Position numbers and translations under genes: made by a program | Source of the DNA: CAVTSA01 sp963737225 | GTDB taxonomy: Bacteria; Chloroflexota; Dormibacteria; Dormibacterales; Dormibacteraceae | NCBI GenBank assembly: GCA_963737225.1 | Contig: CAVTSA010000005.1 | Span: 186,001-250,000 of the forward strand | Direction: 5' to 3' | Length of the DNA stretch: 64,000 nt | The notes under the pieces: generated by a model | Database searches by the model: none | The model's input: the letters and a program-made list of their open reading frames with translations, nothing else | Told to the model about the DNA's origin: nothing | Shown: positions 24,444 through 32,164 of the stretch, one piece after another | Position numbering within the stretch: position 1 is the stretch's first letter | Layout: each line of letters opens with the position of its first letter

Positions 24444-25834
24444 CAGAGCGGGGCCTGCGTCGCCCAGCTCGCCCGGTACCTCGGGTGCGCGTCCACCACC
24501 CCCCGCAGCGAGAGCCGGTGGGGGCTGGTGAGGAAGACGACGTCGGCGCGGAACTCGGTGTCGCCGGTCCAGCCGGCGCTCACCGCGACCGGCGGGCGGA
24601 GCCTACGGATCGACGGCAGCTCGGCCCTGGTCCACGTCCCGGGGTGCGCCAGAAAGGTCGTCTCCCCCTCCGGGTGCGCGATCGAAACCTGAATCCCACC
24701 GTCCACCGGCTCGGCCCGGATCGTCGACAGCGCCTCGGTGTTCCCCTGCGGCTCGAATGCGACCGGGTGCCCGGGGCCCTGAGAGCGGCTCTCCACGCGG
24801 CTTGTGCTCAGGTGCTGCAGCCGCTCGGTGAGTCGGCCCTCGGCGGCGGCGGTCGCGGCGCCCTGCTCCACCCGGTCTCCCAAGGCCGGGAGGATGTGCT
24901 TCCAGACCAGATCCAGCTCGGCCTGCATCTCCCCGGTCTGGGCGGTGCAGGCGACCACCGCATCCTGACCCGGGATGACCACGCAGAGCTGTCCGAACGC
25001 TCCGTCGCCGCGGAAGGCGTCGACCCGGCACCGCCAGAACTGGAAGCCATAGCCTTGCTGCCAGTCAGGGTTCTCCTGTCGACCCCGGTTGTCGACTTGC
25101 GTATGGGTCGCCTGCTCGACGTAGCTTTCCGGGACCACCTGGCGGCCGTCCCAGCGACCGCGCTGCAGATAGAGCTGGCCCAGCTTGGCGATCGACTCGG
25201 TCGCGGCGTGGAGGCCCGAGTAGCCCTGCTCGACGCCATCGGGGGAGAGCGTCCACAGCGCCTGGTCGATGCCAAGGGGATCGAAGAGTCGGGGGCGCAG
25301 GTAGTCAAGCAACGAGACGCCGCTGAGCCGGCTGACAAGCACGGCCAGGGTGTGCGTGCACCCCTGGTTGTAGGTGAAGACCGTCCCCGGCGCGTGCTCG
25401 GGCGGGAGAGCGAGAAACGCGCGAACCAGGTCCGGCGCTCCAGCCATCAGCCGTTGGGCGGTGTCCTCCTCGTGCCCGCTCGCCATCGCCAGCAGGTGGC
25501 GGACGCGCATCGCGCGAAGGTTCGGCGACGGGTCGGCGGGTGCCTCGTCGGGGAAATGGTCGAGCACCAGATCGTCGACCGAAAGCAGACCTTCCCCCTC
25601 GGCGATCCCGACCGCGGTCGAGGTGAAGCTCTTGGAGAGCGAGTACAGAAGGTGGACCAGGTCCGCGCGATAAGGCTCCCACCAACCCTCCGCGACCACC
25701 GCTCCGTGCCGCAGCACCATCAGCGAATGCAGTTCGATTCCGGAACGCTCGATCGCGTCGAGGAAGTCGAGCAGCCCCTGGGCGTCGACGTTTTGATCCG
25801 AGGGTCGAGAGCGCGGGAGAGCGATGGCGGTCAT
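24443..25834 (-). CDS. Beta-lactamase-related serine hydrolase (class C fold)
   Basis: 463 residues, no signal peptide. The catalytic SxxK is in LLYSLSKSFTSTAVG, the second motif in FTYNQGCTHTLAVLVSRL (Y-x-N type position), and a GxG-like region in GDGAFGQLCVVIPG replaces KTG. A C-terminal beta-sandwich-like extension (about 330-463) follows, as in many esterase-type family members. It is likely a cytoplasmic esterase or peptidase rather than a beta-lactamase. ATG 25834 overlaps the upstream hydrolase stop by 4 nt. Confidence 0.85.
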   Translation of the reverse strand: MTAIALPRSRPSDQNVDAQGLLDFLDAIERSGIELHSLMVLRHGAVVAEGWWEPYRADLVHLLYSLSKSFTSTAVGIAEGEGLLSVDDLVLDHFPDEAPADPSPNLRAMRVRHLLAMASGHEEDTAQRLMAGAPDLVRAFLALPPEHAPGTVFTYNQGCTHTLAVLVSRLSGVSLLDYLRPRLFDPLGIDQALWTLSPDGVEQGYSGLHAATESIAKLGQLYLQRGRWDGRQVVPESYVEQATHTQVDNRGRQENPDWQQGYGFQFWRCRVDAFRGDGAFGQLCVVIPGQDAVVACTAQTGEMQAELDLVWKHILPALGDRVEQGAATAAAEGRLTERLQHLSTSRVESRSQGPGHPVAFEPQGNTEALSTIRAEPVDGGIQVSIAHPEGETTFLAHPGTWTRAELPSIRRLRPPVAVSAGWTGDTEFRADVVFLTSPHRLSLRGVVDAHPRYRASWATQAPL

Positions 25835-26673
25835 GTGGCGACGGTAGTACTCGAGTCGAGCCACGCGAGGAGATCGGCGAATACCTCCTCCCGCCCCCGA
25901 TCCTGGAACGGCTCGTGCCAGCGGTCGGGATACCGCCGGACGGTCTGACCCACGGCGGCCGCGCGGTCGAACTCCGCCGATGCGCCAGGGTCGATGATCG
26001 GGTCCTCCGATGAGAGCAGCAGCAGATAGGGGGTGTGCAGGTCGGGCGCTCGTTCCAGCACCTCCCGGGCGGCCCGCATCCACTCCCCGTACAGGCGCGC
26101 CGACAAGCGGTCGTGCACCCACGGATCGGCCACGTAGGCCTCGCCGACGTGCGGGTCGCGCGCGAGCAGGCGAGGATCGATACCGCTCGGCATGGACAGC
26201 TGCGGCGTCGCCCGCTCAGCCACCGTCCCCAGCGCTCGCTTCCAGCCCGGCACCGACATCCGGATCCGGAAGGCCGGGTTCGAGAGCACGAATCTCCGCG
26301 GCGTCAGGACGCCGCGCAGGACGGCACTGCTCACGACCACCCCGCCGACGGAGTGGCCGAGCGGCACGATCTCCAGGCCGGGCGACGCGCGCTCGATCAG
26401 GGCCCAGAGCCGCCGGGCATCGTCCAGCCAGTCGTTCCAGGTGCGCAGCCGGCCCCGTCCGCCTCCGCTCTGACCCATCCCGCGCAGGTCGATGGCCCAG
26501 ACCGACGTCCCCCGCTCGGCCAGCCAGGTGCCCAGCTTCGCGTAGCGGCCGCCATGCTCACCGAGCCCGTGCACGATTGCCAGCGCGCGCAAGGGTTTCG
26601 GGGCCTCCCAAGCGTGAAAGTGAAGCCAGACGCCGCCGGACGAGAGGACCTCGCCCTCTCGGGCGGAGCTCAC
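25831..26673 (-). CDS. Alpha/beta hydrolase (monoacylglycerol lipase-like)
   Basis: 280 residues from GTG 26673. The oxyanion loop is IVHGLGEHGGRY, the nucleophile elbow PLGHSVGG, the acid is in LLLSSEDPIIDPG and the histidine in DRWHEPFQD. The order WLAERGTSVWAIDLRGMGQSGG fits the lysophospholipase/monoacylglycerol lipase group (Hydrolase_4). It probably hydrolyses a small ester or lipid. The GTG overlaps the upstream stop (GTGA) and its own stop overlaps the serine hydrolase start, so translation is coupled in both directions. Confidence 0.88.
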   Translation of the reverse strand: MSSAREGEVLSSGGVWLHFHAWEAPKPLRALAIVHGLGEHGGRYAKLGTWLAERGTSVWAIDLRGMGQSGGGRGRLRTWNDWLDDARRLWALIERASPGLEIVPLGHSVGGVVVSSAVLRGVLTPRRFVLSNPAFRIRMSVPGWKRALGTVAERATPQLSMPSGIDPRLLARDPHVGEAYVADPWVHDRLSARLYGEWMRAAREVLERAPDLHTPYLLLLSSEDPIIDPGASAEFDRAAAVGQTVRRYPDRWHEPFQDRGREEVFADLLAWLDSSTTVAT

Positions 26674-27263
26674 GCGCCGAGGTGAGAGAGCGCCCGGTGC
26701 AGCCGGAGCGCCTCCCGCTCCGCCTCCAGCAGCGTGGGCGCGAAGGCACGGATCGCGCCGACCCGATATCCCCAGCGGACGGGCTGATCGGGATGGCGGG
26801 AGTTCAGGGGGTGGGACGGCGCGTAGAAGGCGATCGGGCGCCCGTCCACCTTCTTCGTCATCGGGCGCCGGCTGAGCAGCTGTTCCAGCGAGTTGCCGGA
26901 AGGAAGCGCGCCGCCCCTGAACTCGAGGTAGCGGAGCTTGCTGAGCGGGTGGTCCTGGTCGCGGACCGAGATCCGGAGCCCCAGATCGGCACTCAGGTCC
27001 CGCAAGAACAGCACCAGGATCAAGACGTCGGTCTCGTCGCCCCGGAGCTCGAAGAAGCCGGCGGCGTCGACGGAGTCGCCCTCCTCCTCCCGGAGGTGGC
27101 GGAGAAACTCCATCTCGAAGAGCGAGCGGCTGTTCGGAAGCGCGAGCCAGGGCGGCTCTCCGCGCCAGCTGCGCGATCTGCGCAGCCCCGCGAAGGCAGC
27201 GTCCAGGGCCTCCTCCTGACCCTCCCGCAGTCCGTGCACCCGGTACTGGACAACACGCGACAT
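26670..27263 (-). CDS. Hypothetical protein in the VirB4 operon
   Basis: 197 residues, soluble. Recognisable pieces are LALPNSRSLFEMEFLRHLREEEGDSVDAAGFFELRG, VLILVLFLRDLSADLGLRISVRDQDHPLSKLRYLEFRGG, and YAPSHPLNSRHPDQPVRWGYRVGAIRAFAP. It looks like a mixed alpha/beta protein, and no family is recognised. It lies 12 nt after virB4 and overlaps the hydrolase by 4 nt, so it is part of the same operon. It could be a partner of the ATPase or of the hydrolases. Confidence 0.6.
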   Translation of the reverse strand: MSRVVQYRVHGLREGQEEALDAAFAGLRRSRSWRGEPPWLALPNSRSLFEMEFLRHLREEEGDSVDAAGFFELRGDETDVLILVLFLRDLSADLGLRISVRDQDHPLSKLRYLEFRGGALPSGNSLEQLLSRRPMTKKVDGRPIAFYAPSHPLNSRHPDQPVRWGYRVGAIRAFAPTLLEAEREALRLHRALSHLGA

Positions 27264-27275
27264 CGCCCATCCAGG

Positions 27276-29369
27276 CTACGAGTCACCGACCGAAGCCTCA
27301 GCCCGCGGACTGGCGCGAGCCGGCGCCGGCGACCCGCGAAGCTGGTTCAGGAGCGCCGCCTGCCATGGCGGAGCGGTCACGCGCAGGGGGATCCGGTCGG
27401 TGCCGGCGGCGAGCAGGAACTCTCCACGAGCGGCCTGTTCCAGGCCTGCCCGCTGCCGCTCGCTGAGCTCGAAGTGGCGCTGCACGCGCACCGCCTCGCC
27501 GGGGCGCAGGGATCCGAAGAACTGGATCGCCGGGTTGGTCGCGACCACCGCCCCGGCTTCGCTGCTCAGGAGGTCGCCCGGGTTCTGGGTGGCGAAGCAG
27601 AGCGACCCGTCGTACTTGCGGATACGCCGGGCGAGCGAGACCACGAAGCCCCGCATCGTCGGATCCTCGAAGAGCAGCCCCAGCTCGTCGACCACGAGCA
27701 AACGGCGGCGATCCCGGCGGCGGATGCGGCCCCACAGCGCCTGGGCGAGGAGGAAGTGCACCGGGCCCACCAGCTCCGGTCGCAGCTCGCGCATGCCGAA
27801 CACGATCAGCGGCGCGGAGAGATCGACGTTGGTGGGGCGGCTGAAGAGGCGGCCGAGGCTCCCCGTGACCCACCGCTGCAGCACGCGCGCGGGCCGGGAC
27901 GTGGCATCCAGACAAGCCGCGACGTCCCCCAGCAGCGGGGCCGGGTGGTGCGCCACCACCTGGCGGACCGCGCCCTCGACCTCCGCTCGTTCCGCCGGGT
28001 CGAGCCCTCCGCAGACGACGTCGCAGAGATCGACGGCGTCCGCGATCCGCGGGGCCAGGCCGTCCGGATCGATGACGCCCTGGTCGAGATCGAGGACGTT
28101 GATCGAGACGTCCGAGCCCAGGGCCAGGCGAACGTGATGCCCGCCCAGCAGGTCGGCGAGACCACCGTATTCGTGCTCGGGGTCGACGATCAGCACCTGG
28201 ATCCCGAGGTCGAGCGCTCCCAATGCCAGCGTGGAGAGCAGATACGTCTTCCCGGCCCCGCTGTGCCCGTAGACGCCGATGTTCGCGTTCTGGTGGCGGC
28301 TGTCGTCGAAGGGATCGAGCAGCACCGGCTGTCCGGTGGCGCGACTCACCCCACACAGCAGGCCGCCGGGCTGCTGCAGGTCACCGTCCCACCAGGGCGC
28401 GAGGGTGGTGAGCGAGGAGGAGTCCAGCACGCGGCGCCGCCGGAGTGGGTCGAGCCCAACAGGCAGGGTCGCCAGCCGCGCTTCACGCTGGCGGAAGGTG
28501 GCAGGGTGCAGGACGGTGAGGGCGGAGCGCGCGGCGGCCTCGATCTGGGTCGCTGCGTGTGCGAGCTGCCGCGGCCCGTGCGTCCGAACGGTCAGGTAGA
28601 GGCTGACGTGGAACGCTTGCTCCTGGCGGGCCATCAGCTGGCGCTGCAGCCGCTCCACCGCGGGCAGAGCCCCCTCCACCTCCGGCTCGCCGACATCCCC
28701 CCGGTCCAGCTGGCGGGCGCGCAGCCGGATCAGCTGCCGCTGCAGATACTCGACCACCCCCGCCGTGGCCAGGCGCTCCGCATGCCAAGCGAGGCTTATC
28801 TCCAGCCCCGCCGGGACGAGCCGGAGGAGCCAGCCCGGATCCAGGTCATGGCCCGGGAAGCGGTCGAGGAACCAGGTCCGGTAGAGGCCGGTCTCGTCCC
28901 ACCAGCCGGTCGGAGACTCGACACCACGCGGTGAGCCGGCGGCGGCCGCGGTGGCGATCGATCGCGTGACCTGGGGAACGCCGAGGAGCTGCAGACCCCG
29001 CTCGACAAGCTGCGCGGCGGCGGGCGTCGTGACCAGCGACACCACCCGGCGCTGCGCCGTCGGGAGGGCGCGGAGGGCAGCGGCGTGGGCCAGGTCGAGG
29101 GCCCGGCGCTCGACCAGGGAGGCCGCGCCGAGGTCCGGCAGCACGGTGGGTGGCAGCTCGGGATCTCCATCTCCGACCGCAACGTCGATCACCACCTGGA
29201 GCGGAGCATCGAGGCCGTCCAGCAGCTGCCGGAAGCCGCGCGACCAGCGCTCGCGATCCTCCGCCGCGGCGTCCAGAAAGCCGATCGCGCCGGTCGTCAG
29301 GACCTGGGCGTCGGGGATTGCGGGCAGGAGCGGTCGCAGCGGGCCGTGCAGCAGGTGCACTTCGATCAT
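27276..29369 (-). CDS. VirB4/TraC-like type IV secretion ATPase
   Basis: 697 residues. The N-terminal half (about 1-330) is the VirB4/CagE-type domain, with RQLMARQEQAFHVSLYLTVRTHG in it. The C-terminal ATPase has Walker A GHSGAGKT (Lys374) and Walker B LLVVDELG (Asp561, Glu562), and then FATQNPGDLLSS, the motif typical of VirB4/HerA-like ATPases. It energises substrate export or assembly of a surface apparatus at the inner membrane. ATG 29369 overlaps the PrgI stop by 4 nt; the open frame further upstream belongs to the PrgI region. No VirB3, VirB6, VirB8-10 or VirD4 genes lie nearby, so any apparatus must be encoded elsewhere or be reduced. Confidence 0.88.
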   Translation of the reverse strand: MIEVHLLHGPLRPLLPAIPDAQVLTTGAIGFLDAAAEDRERWSRGFRQLLDGLDAPLQVVIDVAVGDGDPELPPTVLPDLGAASLVERRALDLAHAAALRALPTAQRRVVSLVTTPAAAQLVERGLQLLGVPQVTRSIATAAAAGSPRGVESPTGWWDETGLYRTWFLDRFPGHDLDPGWLLRLVPAGLEISLAWHAERLATAGVVEYLQRQLIRLRARQLDRGDVGEPEVEGALPAVERLQRQLMARQEQAFHVSLYLTVRTHGPRQLAHAATQIEAAARSALTVLHPATFRQREARLATLPVGLDPLRRRRVLDSSSLTTLAPWWDGDLQQPGGLLCGVSRATGQPVLLDPFDDSRHQNANIGVYGHSGAGKTYLLSTLALGALDLGIQVLIVDPEHEYGGLADLLGGHHVRLALGSDVSINVLDLDQGVIDPDGLAPRIADAVDLCDVVCGGLDPAERAEVEGAVRQVVAHHPAPLLGDVAACLDATSRPARVLQRWVTGSLGRLFSRPTNVDLSAPLIVFGMRELRPELVGPVHFLLAQALWGRIRRRDRRRLLVVDELGLLFEDPTMRGFVVSLARRIRKYDGSLCFATQNPGDLLSSEAGAVVATNPAIQFFGSLRPGEAVRVQRHFELSERQRAGLEQAARGEFLLAAGTDRIPLRVTAPPWQAALLNQLRGSPAPARASPRAEASVGDS

Positions 29370-29767
29370 TCGCGGTGCTCCGGGAGCGCCGGGGGGCGCG
29401 GACGCGATTGCCGGTGGTGTCGCCAGGTGCGCGGGGCGCGCGTGCGGTGTCGCATCGCACCGCGCCGGAGGGCACCGGCGATCCCCGTCGGCCTCCAGCG
29501 GAGGCGGAGGTTCTGGCGGAGGAAGACAAGCCCGTCGCCGGTCCACGCGTCCAGCGGCCGTCCCTGCCACCGACCCCAGGCCAGAGCCACCCCGCACAGC
29601 ACGAGCGGGGCGACGGCCAGCAGGCGCACCGGGGCGGGCGCCCAGGGGATCTTCCACGTGATCCCCGCAGCCAGTGCACCGATCACCAGGTAACCGAACT
29701 GGATCGCCGTCAGATTGAAGACCAGGCGGTCCTCCAGGTCGACGTCCTGCGGTACGCGAGCCGGCAT
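29366..29767 (-). CDS. PrgI family membrane protein
   Basis: 133 residues. The short N-terminus (VPQDVDLEDRLVFNLTAIQFGYLVIG) leads into two adjacent membrane spans (FGYLVIGALAAGITWKI and VRLLAVAPLVLCGVALAWG). Then come the PrgI-typical WQGRPLDAWTGDGLVFLRQNLRLRWRP and a basic tail. PrgI proteins are VirB3-like inner-membrane partners of VirB4 in Gram-positive-type conjugation systems. It is the first gene of the operon and is coupled to VirB4 by ATGA overlap. Confidence 0.82.
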   Translation of the reverse strand: MPARVPQDVDLEDRLVFNLTAIQFGYLVIGALAAGITWKIPWAPAPVRLLAVAPLVLCGVALAWGRWQGRPLDAWTGDGLVFLRQNLRLRWRPTGIAGALRRGAMRHRTRAPRTWRHHRQSRPRPPALPEHRE

Positions 29768-29797
29768 GCCACCATCGTCGCGCGGCGATGGCGGCTC

Positions 29798-29816
29798 GCC
29801 AATGGGGGTCGTTAAG
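29798..29816 (-). promoter_or_regulatory. Motif shared with the 22.8 kb upstream region
   Basis: GCCAATGGGGGTCGTTAAG, 31 bp ahead of the PrgI start on the opposite strand reading. It matches 16 of 19 bases at 22821-22839, ahead of a membrane-protein gene in the same orientation. This suggests common control. Confidence 0.4.
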
Positions 29817-29875
29817 AGGCTCAGACCCCGGGGGCGGGCGCGGTGCCGACCCCGGCGGGGGCGCGGTGGGGCCGC

Positions 29876-29927
29876 TTGCCGGCAAACGGACCCTGAACTG
29901 CTGCCAGAGGCGGCCCATTGCCGGCAA
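29876..29927. promoter_or_regulatory. Two TTGCCGGCAA palindromes 42 bp apart
   Basis: The 10-bp perfect palindrome TTGCCGGCAA occurs at 29876-29885 and 29918-29927. Each is followed by A, then (C/G)GG(A/C)CC-like bases. The centre-to-centre distance of 42 bp is four helical turns. They lie between the divergent PrgI operon and tRNA-Lys, as expected for paired operator sites. Confidence 0.45.
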
Positions 29928-29989
29928 AGGGCCAGGGCTCACGGGCACCCCGCGAGGGCCGGCGGGAGGCCCGTACAATCCCTACGCTT

Positions 29990-30065
<76 letters not shown>

Positions 30066-30069
30066 CCAG

Positions 30070-30102
30070 ATGTTGGGTGAGTACCGATGCTGCACCCAAC
30101 AT
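30070..30102. terminator. Hairpin after tRNA-Lys
   Basis: ATGTTGGGTG at 30070-30079 is repeated inverted as CACCCAACAT at 30093-30102: ten perfect pairs, 13-nt loop. There is no T-run after it. It may end or process the tRNA transcript, or be part of the island's attachment region. Confidence 0.4.
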
Positions 30103-30134
30103 GCTGTAATGTCCACCAGCCGACTCATAGTTGG

Positions 30135-30154
30135 TGACGCCAATCTTGACGCCA
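30135..30154. repeat. Island A inner repeat, left copy
   Basis: TGACGCCAAT, three bases, then GACGCCA: two GACGCCA units in one site. The same arrangement with three differences is at 31678-31697. Both sit just inside the two attachment-site copies. They are candidates for integrase arm-binding sites. Confidence 0.5.
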
Positions 30155-30158
30155 ACCT

Positions 30159-30620
30159 TCATTTGCCGGTCCCATCCTCCGGCACCATCAGGGCAGTTCC
30201 GAGGAACTTGCCCATCAGGTCGGCCGCGTCGCGCTCCATGGTCCGGAGCACGTGCGTGTACGTGTTCATCGTCAGGCTGATTTGCGAGTGACCCAGCATC
30301 TCCATGACGACCCGGGCCGGCACGCCCTGGGCGAGGAGCACCGTCGCGCACGAGTGCCGGAGGTCGTGGAACCTCCGCCGTGGGACACCAGCCCGCTCCA
30401 GCAGCCGCTGGAATCGATGCGTCAGGTTCAAACCGTCGAGAGGGTTGCCCTCAGCGGTCGAGAACACGAGGTCTGCCTCATGCCAGGCCGGACCAACTGC
30501 CAAGCGTTCCTCCGCTTGCCGTGCCCGATGGCCCCGGAGCACCTCGCTCACAAACGGCGGGTACATCACAACGCTCCGGCATCGCGGACACGTTCGCTCT
30601 TGGCCCGCTCGTCGAGACAA
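30159..30620 (-). pseudogene. Tyrosine integrase, N-terminal part lost
   Basis: Only the C-terminal half of a phage-type tyrosine recombinase remains. From about PPFVSEVLRGHRARQ the sequence is family-like: LVFSTAEGNPLDGLNLTHRFQRLL, the catalytic RHxxx box FHDLRHSCATVLLAQGVP, the histidine in EMLGHSQISLTMNTY and the nucleophile tyrosine in that last motif. Upstream of about 30565 the homology stops and the N-terminal arm- and core-binding domains are missing. Its 3' end faces tRNA-Lys, as in islands integrated at a tRNA gene. Confidence 0.85.
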
Positions 30621-30834
30621 TCGGGGGCGAGGTATCCGTCACCGCCGTTCCGTGTGCGAACAGCGGCCTAACCCGACACCCCGCCTTCGGCCGTAGCGTG
30701 CGGCTGCTCACCACGTGCCGTGCCTCGGTCATCACAGCGCATACCTCGGCACCGCTTCACCACACGCTGCAGGTCCCCGAGTTTCCATGGCGGGCAGCGC
30801 TCGAGGCCCTCCCGGGAGTTCCCCAGGAAACCCG

Positions 30835-31623
30835 TCATGCACCCGCGGCGAACCGCCAGAACTCAGCACCAGCGATGATTTGCGTACCGCCAGTTGGGTG
30901 TGTTTTCCGGAGGCTGTTAACTACCGCCTCCCGGAACTCCGCCCGGTCGGACTCGCCGAGCGCATCGTAGAGCCATCGAGTACCGTGAGTAAGAAGCCAC
31001 TCCCAGTGCGCCTCGGGTCCTGAAACCGGTAGCGCCACCTGTCGCAGTGTGTGCTCTGAGACAGAAAAGCCAGCCGCACGAGCGCTTGTCTCCCATGACG
31101 ACGACGAACCTTGAGAGCCTGCCGGAACCGCTGTCCGCGCGGCAAACGCCGCCACGACCTCGTCATAGGCACCCCACCAACCCCCGTCGTCGCTCGGCCC
31201 CGGGACGCTGAAGACCAGGAAACCATCCGATCGGAGAACTCGTCGAATCTCCCGAAGGGCGGCCAGTCGGTCCGGCACGATATGCAGGACAAAGCCGGCG
31301 AGTACGGCGTCGAACGATTCCTCTGGGACGTCAAGCGAAACCGCACTCAGTTCGCGGGCTTCCACGTTCGGCAACCGCAGCGCGGTTAAACGGTCCACCA
31401 TCGCAGGGACGAAATCTCCCGCGACGATCCGCCCGTCGGGGCCGACCGACGCCGCAGCCGGGATCGTCACCGCGCCGGCACCTGCTCCCAGGTCGAGCAC
31501 CGTCTGCCCCTCCCGGATGTTCGCCCAGTCAACGAGTTCGCGCCCAAACGTCGCGAAGAACGGGACCGACTTGTCAAAGACGGGAGCGACGCACTCGAAT
31601 ACGCGACCAACTGGATCCTGCAC
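30835..31623 (-). CDS. Class I SAM-dependent methyltransferase (cargo of island A)
   Basis: 262 residues from GTG 31623. The sequence is VGRVFECVAPVFDKSVPFFATFGRELVDWANIREGQ, motif I VLDLGAGAGAVTIPAA, acidic strand IVAGDFVPAMVDRL, motif IV FDAVLAGFVLHIVPDRLAALREIRRVLRSDGFLVFSVPGP. It belongs to the UbiE/Methyltransf_11 type. The C-terminal part (HWEWLLTHGTRWLYDAL) is variable and probably binds the acceptor. It is the only intact gene between tRNA-Lys and the next attachment-like copy. The acceptor is unknown. Confidence 0.82.
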   Translation of the reverse strand: MQDPVGRVFECVAPVFDKSVPFFATFGRELVDWANIREGQTVLDLGAGAGAVTIPAAASVGPDGRIVAGDFVPAMVDRLTALRLPNVEARELSAVSLDVPEESFDAVLAGFVLHIVPDRLAALREIRRVLRSDGFLVFSVPGPSDDGGWWGAYDEVVAAFAARTAVPAGSQGSSSSWETSARAAGFSVSEHTLRQVALPVSGPEAHWEWLLTHGTRWLYDALGESDRAEFREAVVNSLRKTHPTGGTQIIAGAEFWRFAAGA

Positions 31624-31677
31624 GCCAGCGAGTTTGCCACAGCCCCCCGCGCGAGGAGGCACCTCCGACGGAACGAC

Positions 31678-31697
31678 TGACGCCAATTCCGACGCCA
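31678..31697. repeat. Island A inner repeat, right copy
   Basis: TGACGCCAAT, three bases, GACGCCA. It is the counterpart of 30135-30154, 38 bp before the attachment-like copy at 31735. Confidence 0.5.
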
Positions 31698-31734
31698 GTT
31701 GCGGGCTCCCGGGCCCGACCCCCCGTGACGCCGT

Positions 31735-31764
31735 TTACGGTTCGATTCCGTACGCCGGCACCAC
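31735..31764. repeat. Partial copy of the tRNA-Lys 3' end (attachment-like site 2)
   Basis: TTACGGTTCGATTCCG, then TACGCCGGCACCAC. It matches the T-arm and acceptor end of tRNA-Lys (30038-30067) with a few changes, in the same orientation. There is no 5' half, so it is not a tRNA gene. It separates island A from island B. Confidence 0.7.
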
Positions 31765-31818
31765 TGCTCAAACGCCCTGTTTCGAACTCAAATCGGAGCC
31801 CAGCGAGCCTCTTGACCC

Positions 31819-32115
31819 TCAACGTGCGCGGCCCGAAGTCAACCCTTTAGTCAACCATTCCGGGTCGGAACCTGGGTCGGATCGCCTGGCGCCTGCACGG
31901 AGCGGAGGAAGGCCTCCATCTTCCGACCCGCCCTCCCGCTGTGTTTCCGGCAGCACCAGGCTGTAGATGTTCATCGTGAGGCCGATCTGCGAGTGCCCAC
32001 GATTTCCATCGTGTCTCGCGGCGGGACCCCGGCCGCCGCGAGCACCGTCGCGCACGATTGACGCAAGTCATGCAACCTGCGCCGACGAATCCCCGCGTAC
32101 TCCAGCGGTGGAGCG
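31819..32115 (-). pseudogene. Tyrosine integrase fragment, frameshifted (island B)
   Basis: The remains of the catalytic domain are in two frames: RRRLHDLRQSCATVLAAAGVPPRDTMEIVG in one, then GHSQIGLTMNIYSLVLP in another, with the break near 31995. The usual histidine of the DLRH box is Q here (DLRQS). Everything before the catalytic box is missing. Its 3' end faces attachment-like site 2, the same arrangement as the first integrase with tRNA-Lys. Confidence 0.78.
31839..31862. repeat. Island B inner repeat, left copy
   Basis: TCAACCCTTTA, then GTCAACCATTCCG: two TCAACC units in 24 bp. The matching site at 35954-35977 shows the same spacing. They lie just inside attachment-like sites 2 and 3. 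Confidence 0.45.
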
Positions 32116-32164
32116 CCTTCCGACGGATACCGACCCGCCGGCCTGGACTTCGCCTTCGACCAAC

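Noticed and set aside
26010..28934. Open frame of nearly 1,000 codons on the plus strand
   Set aside because: It is antisense to VirB4 and the hydrolases, whose motifs and coupled starts are clear; the long frame is a GC-bias artefact full of Arg/Pro/Gly runs.
31735..31764. Possible second tRNA gene
   Set aside because: Only T-arm and acceptor 3' part present; no D-arm, anticodon arm or 5' acceptor strand.
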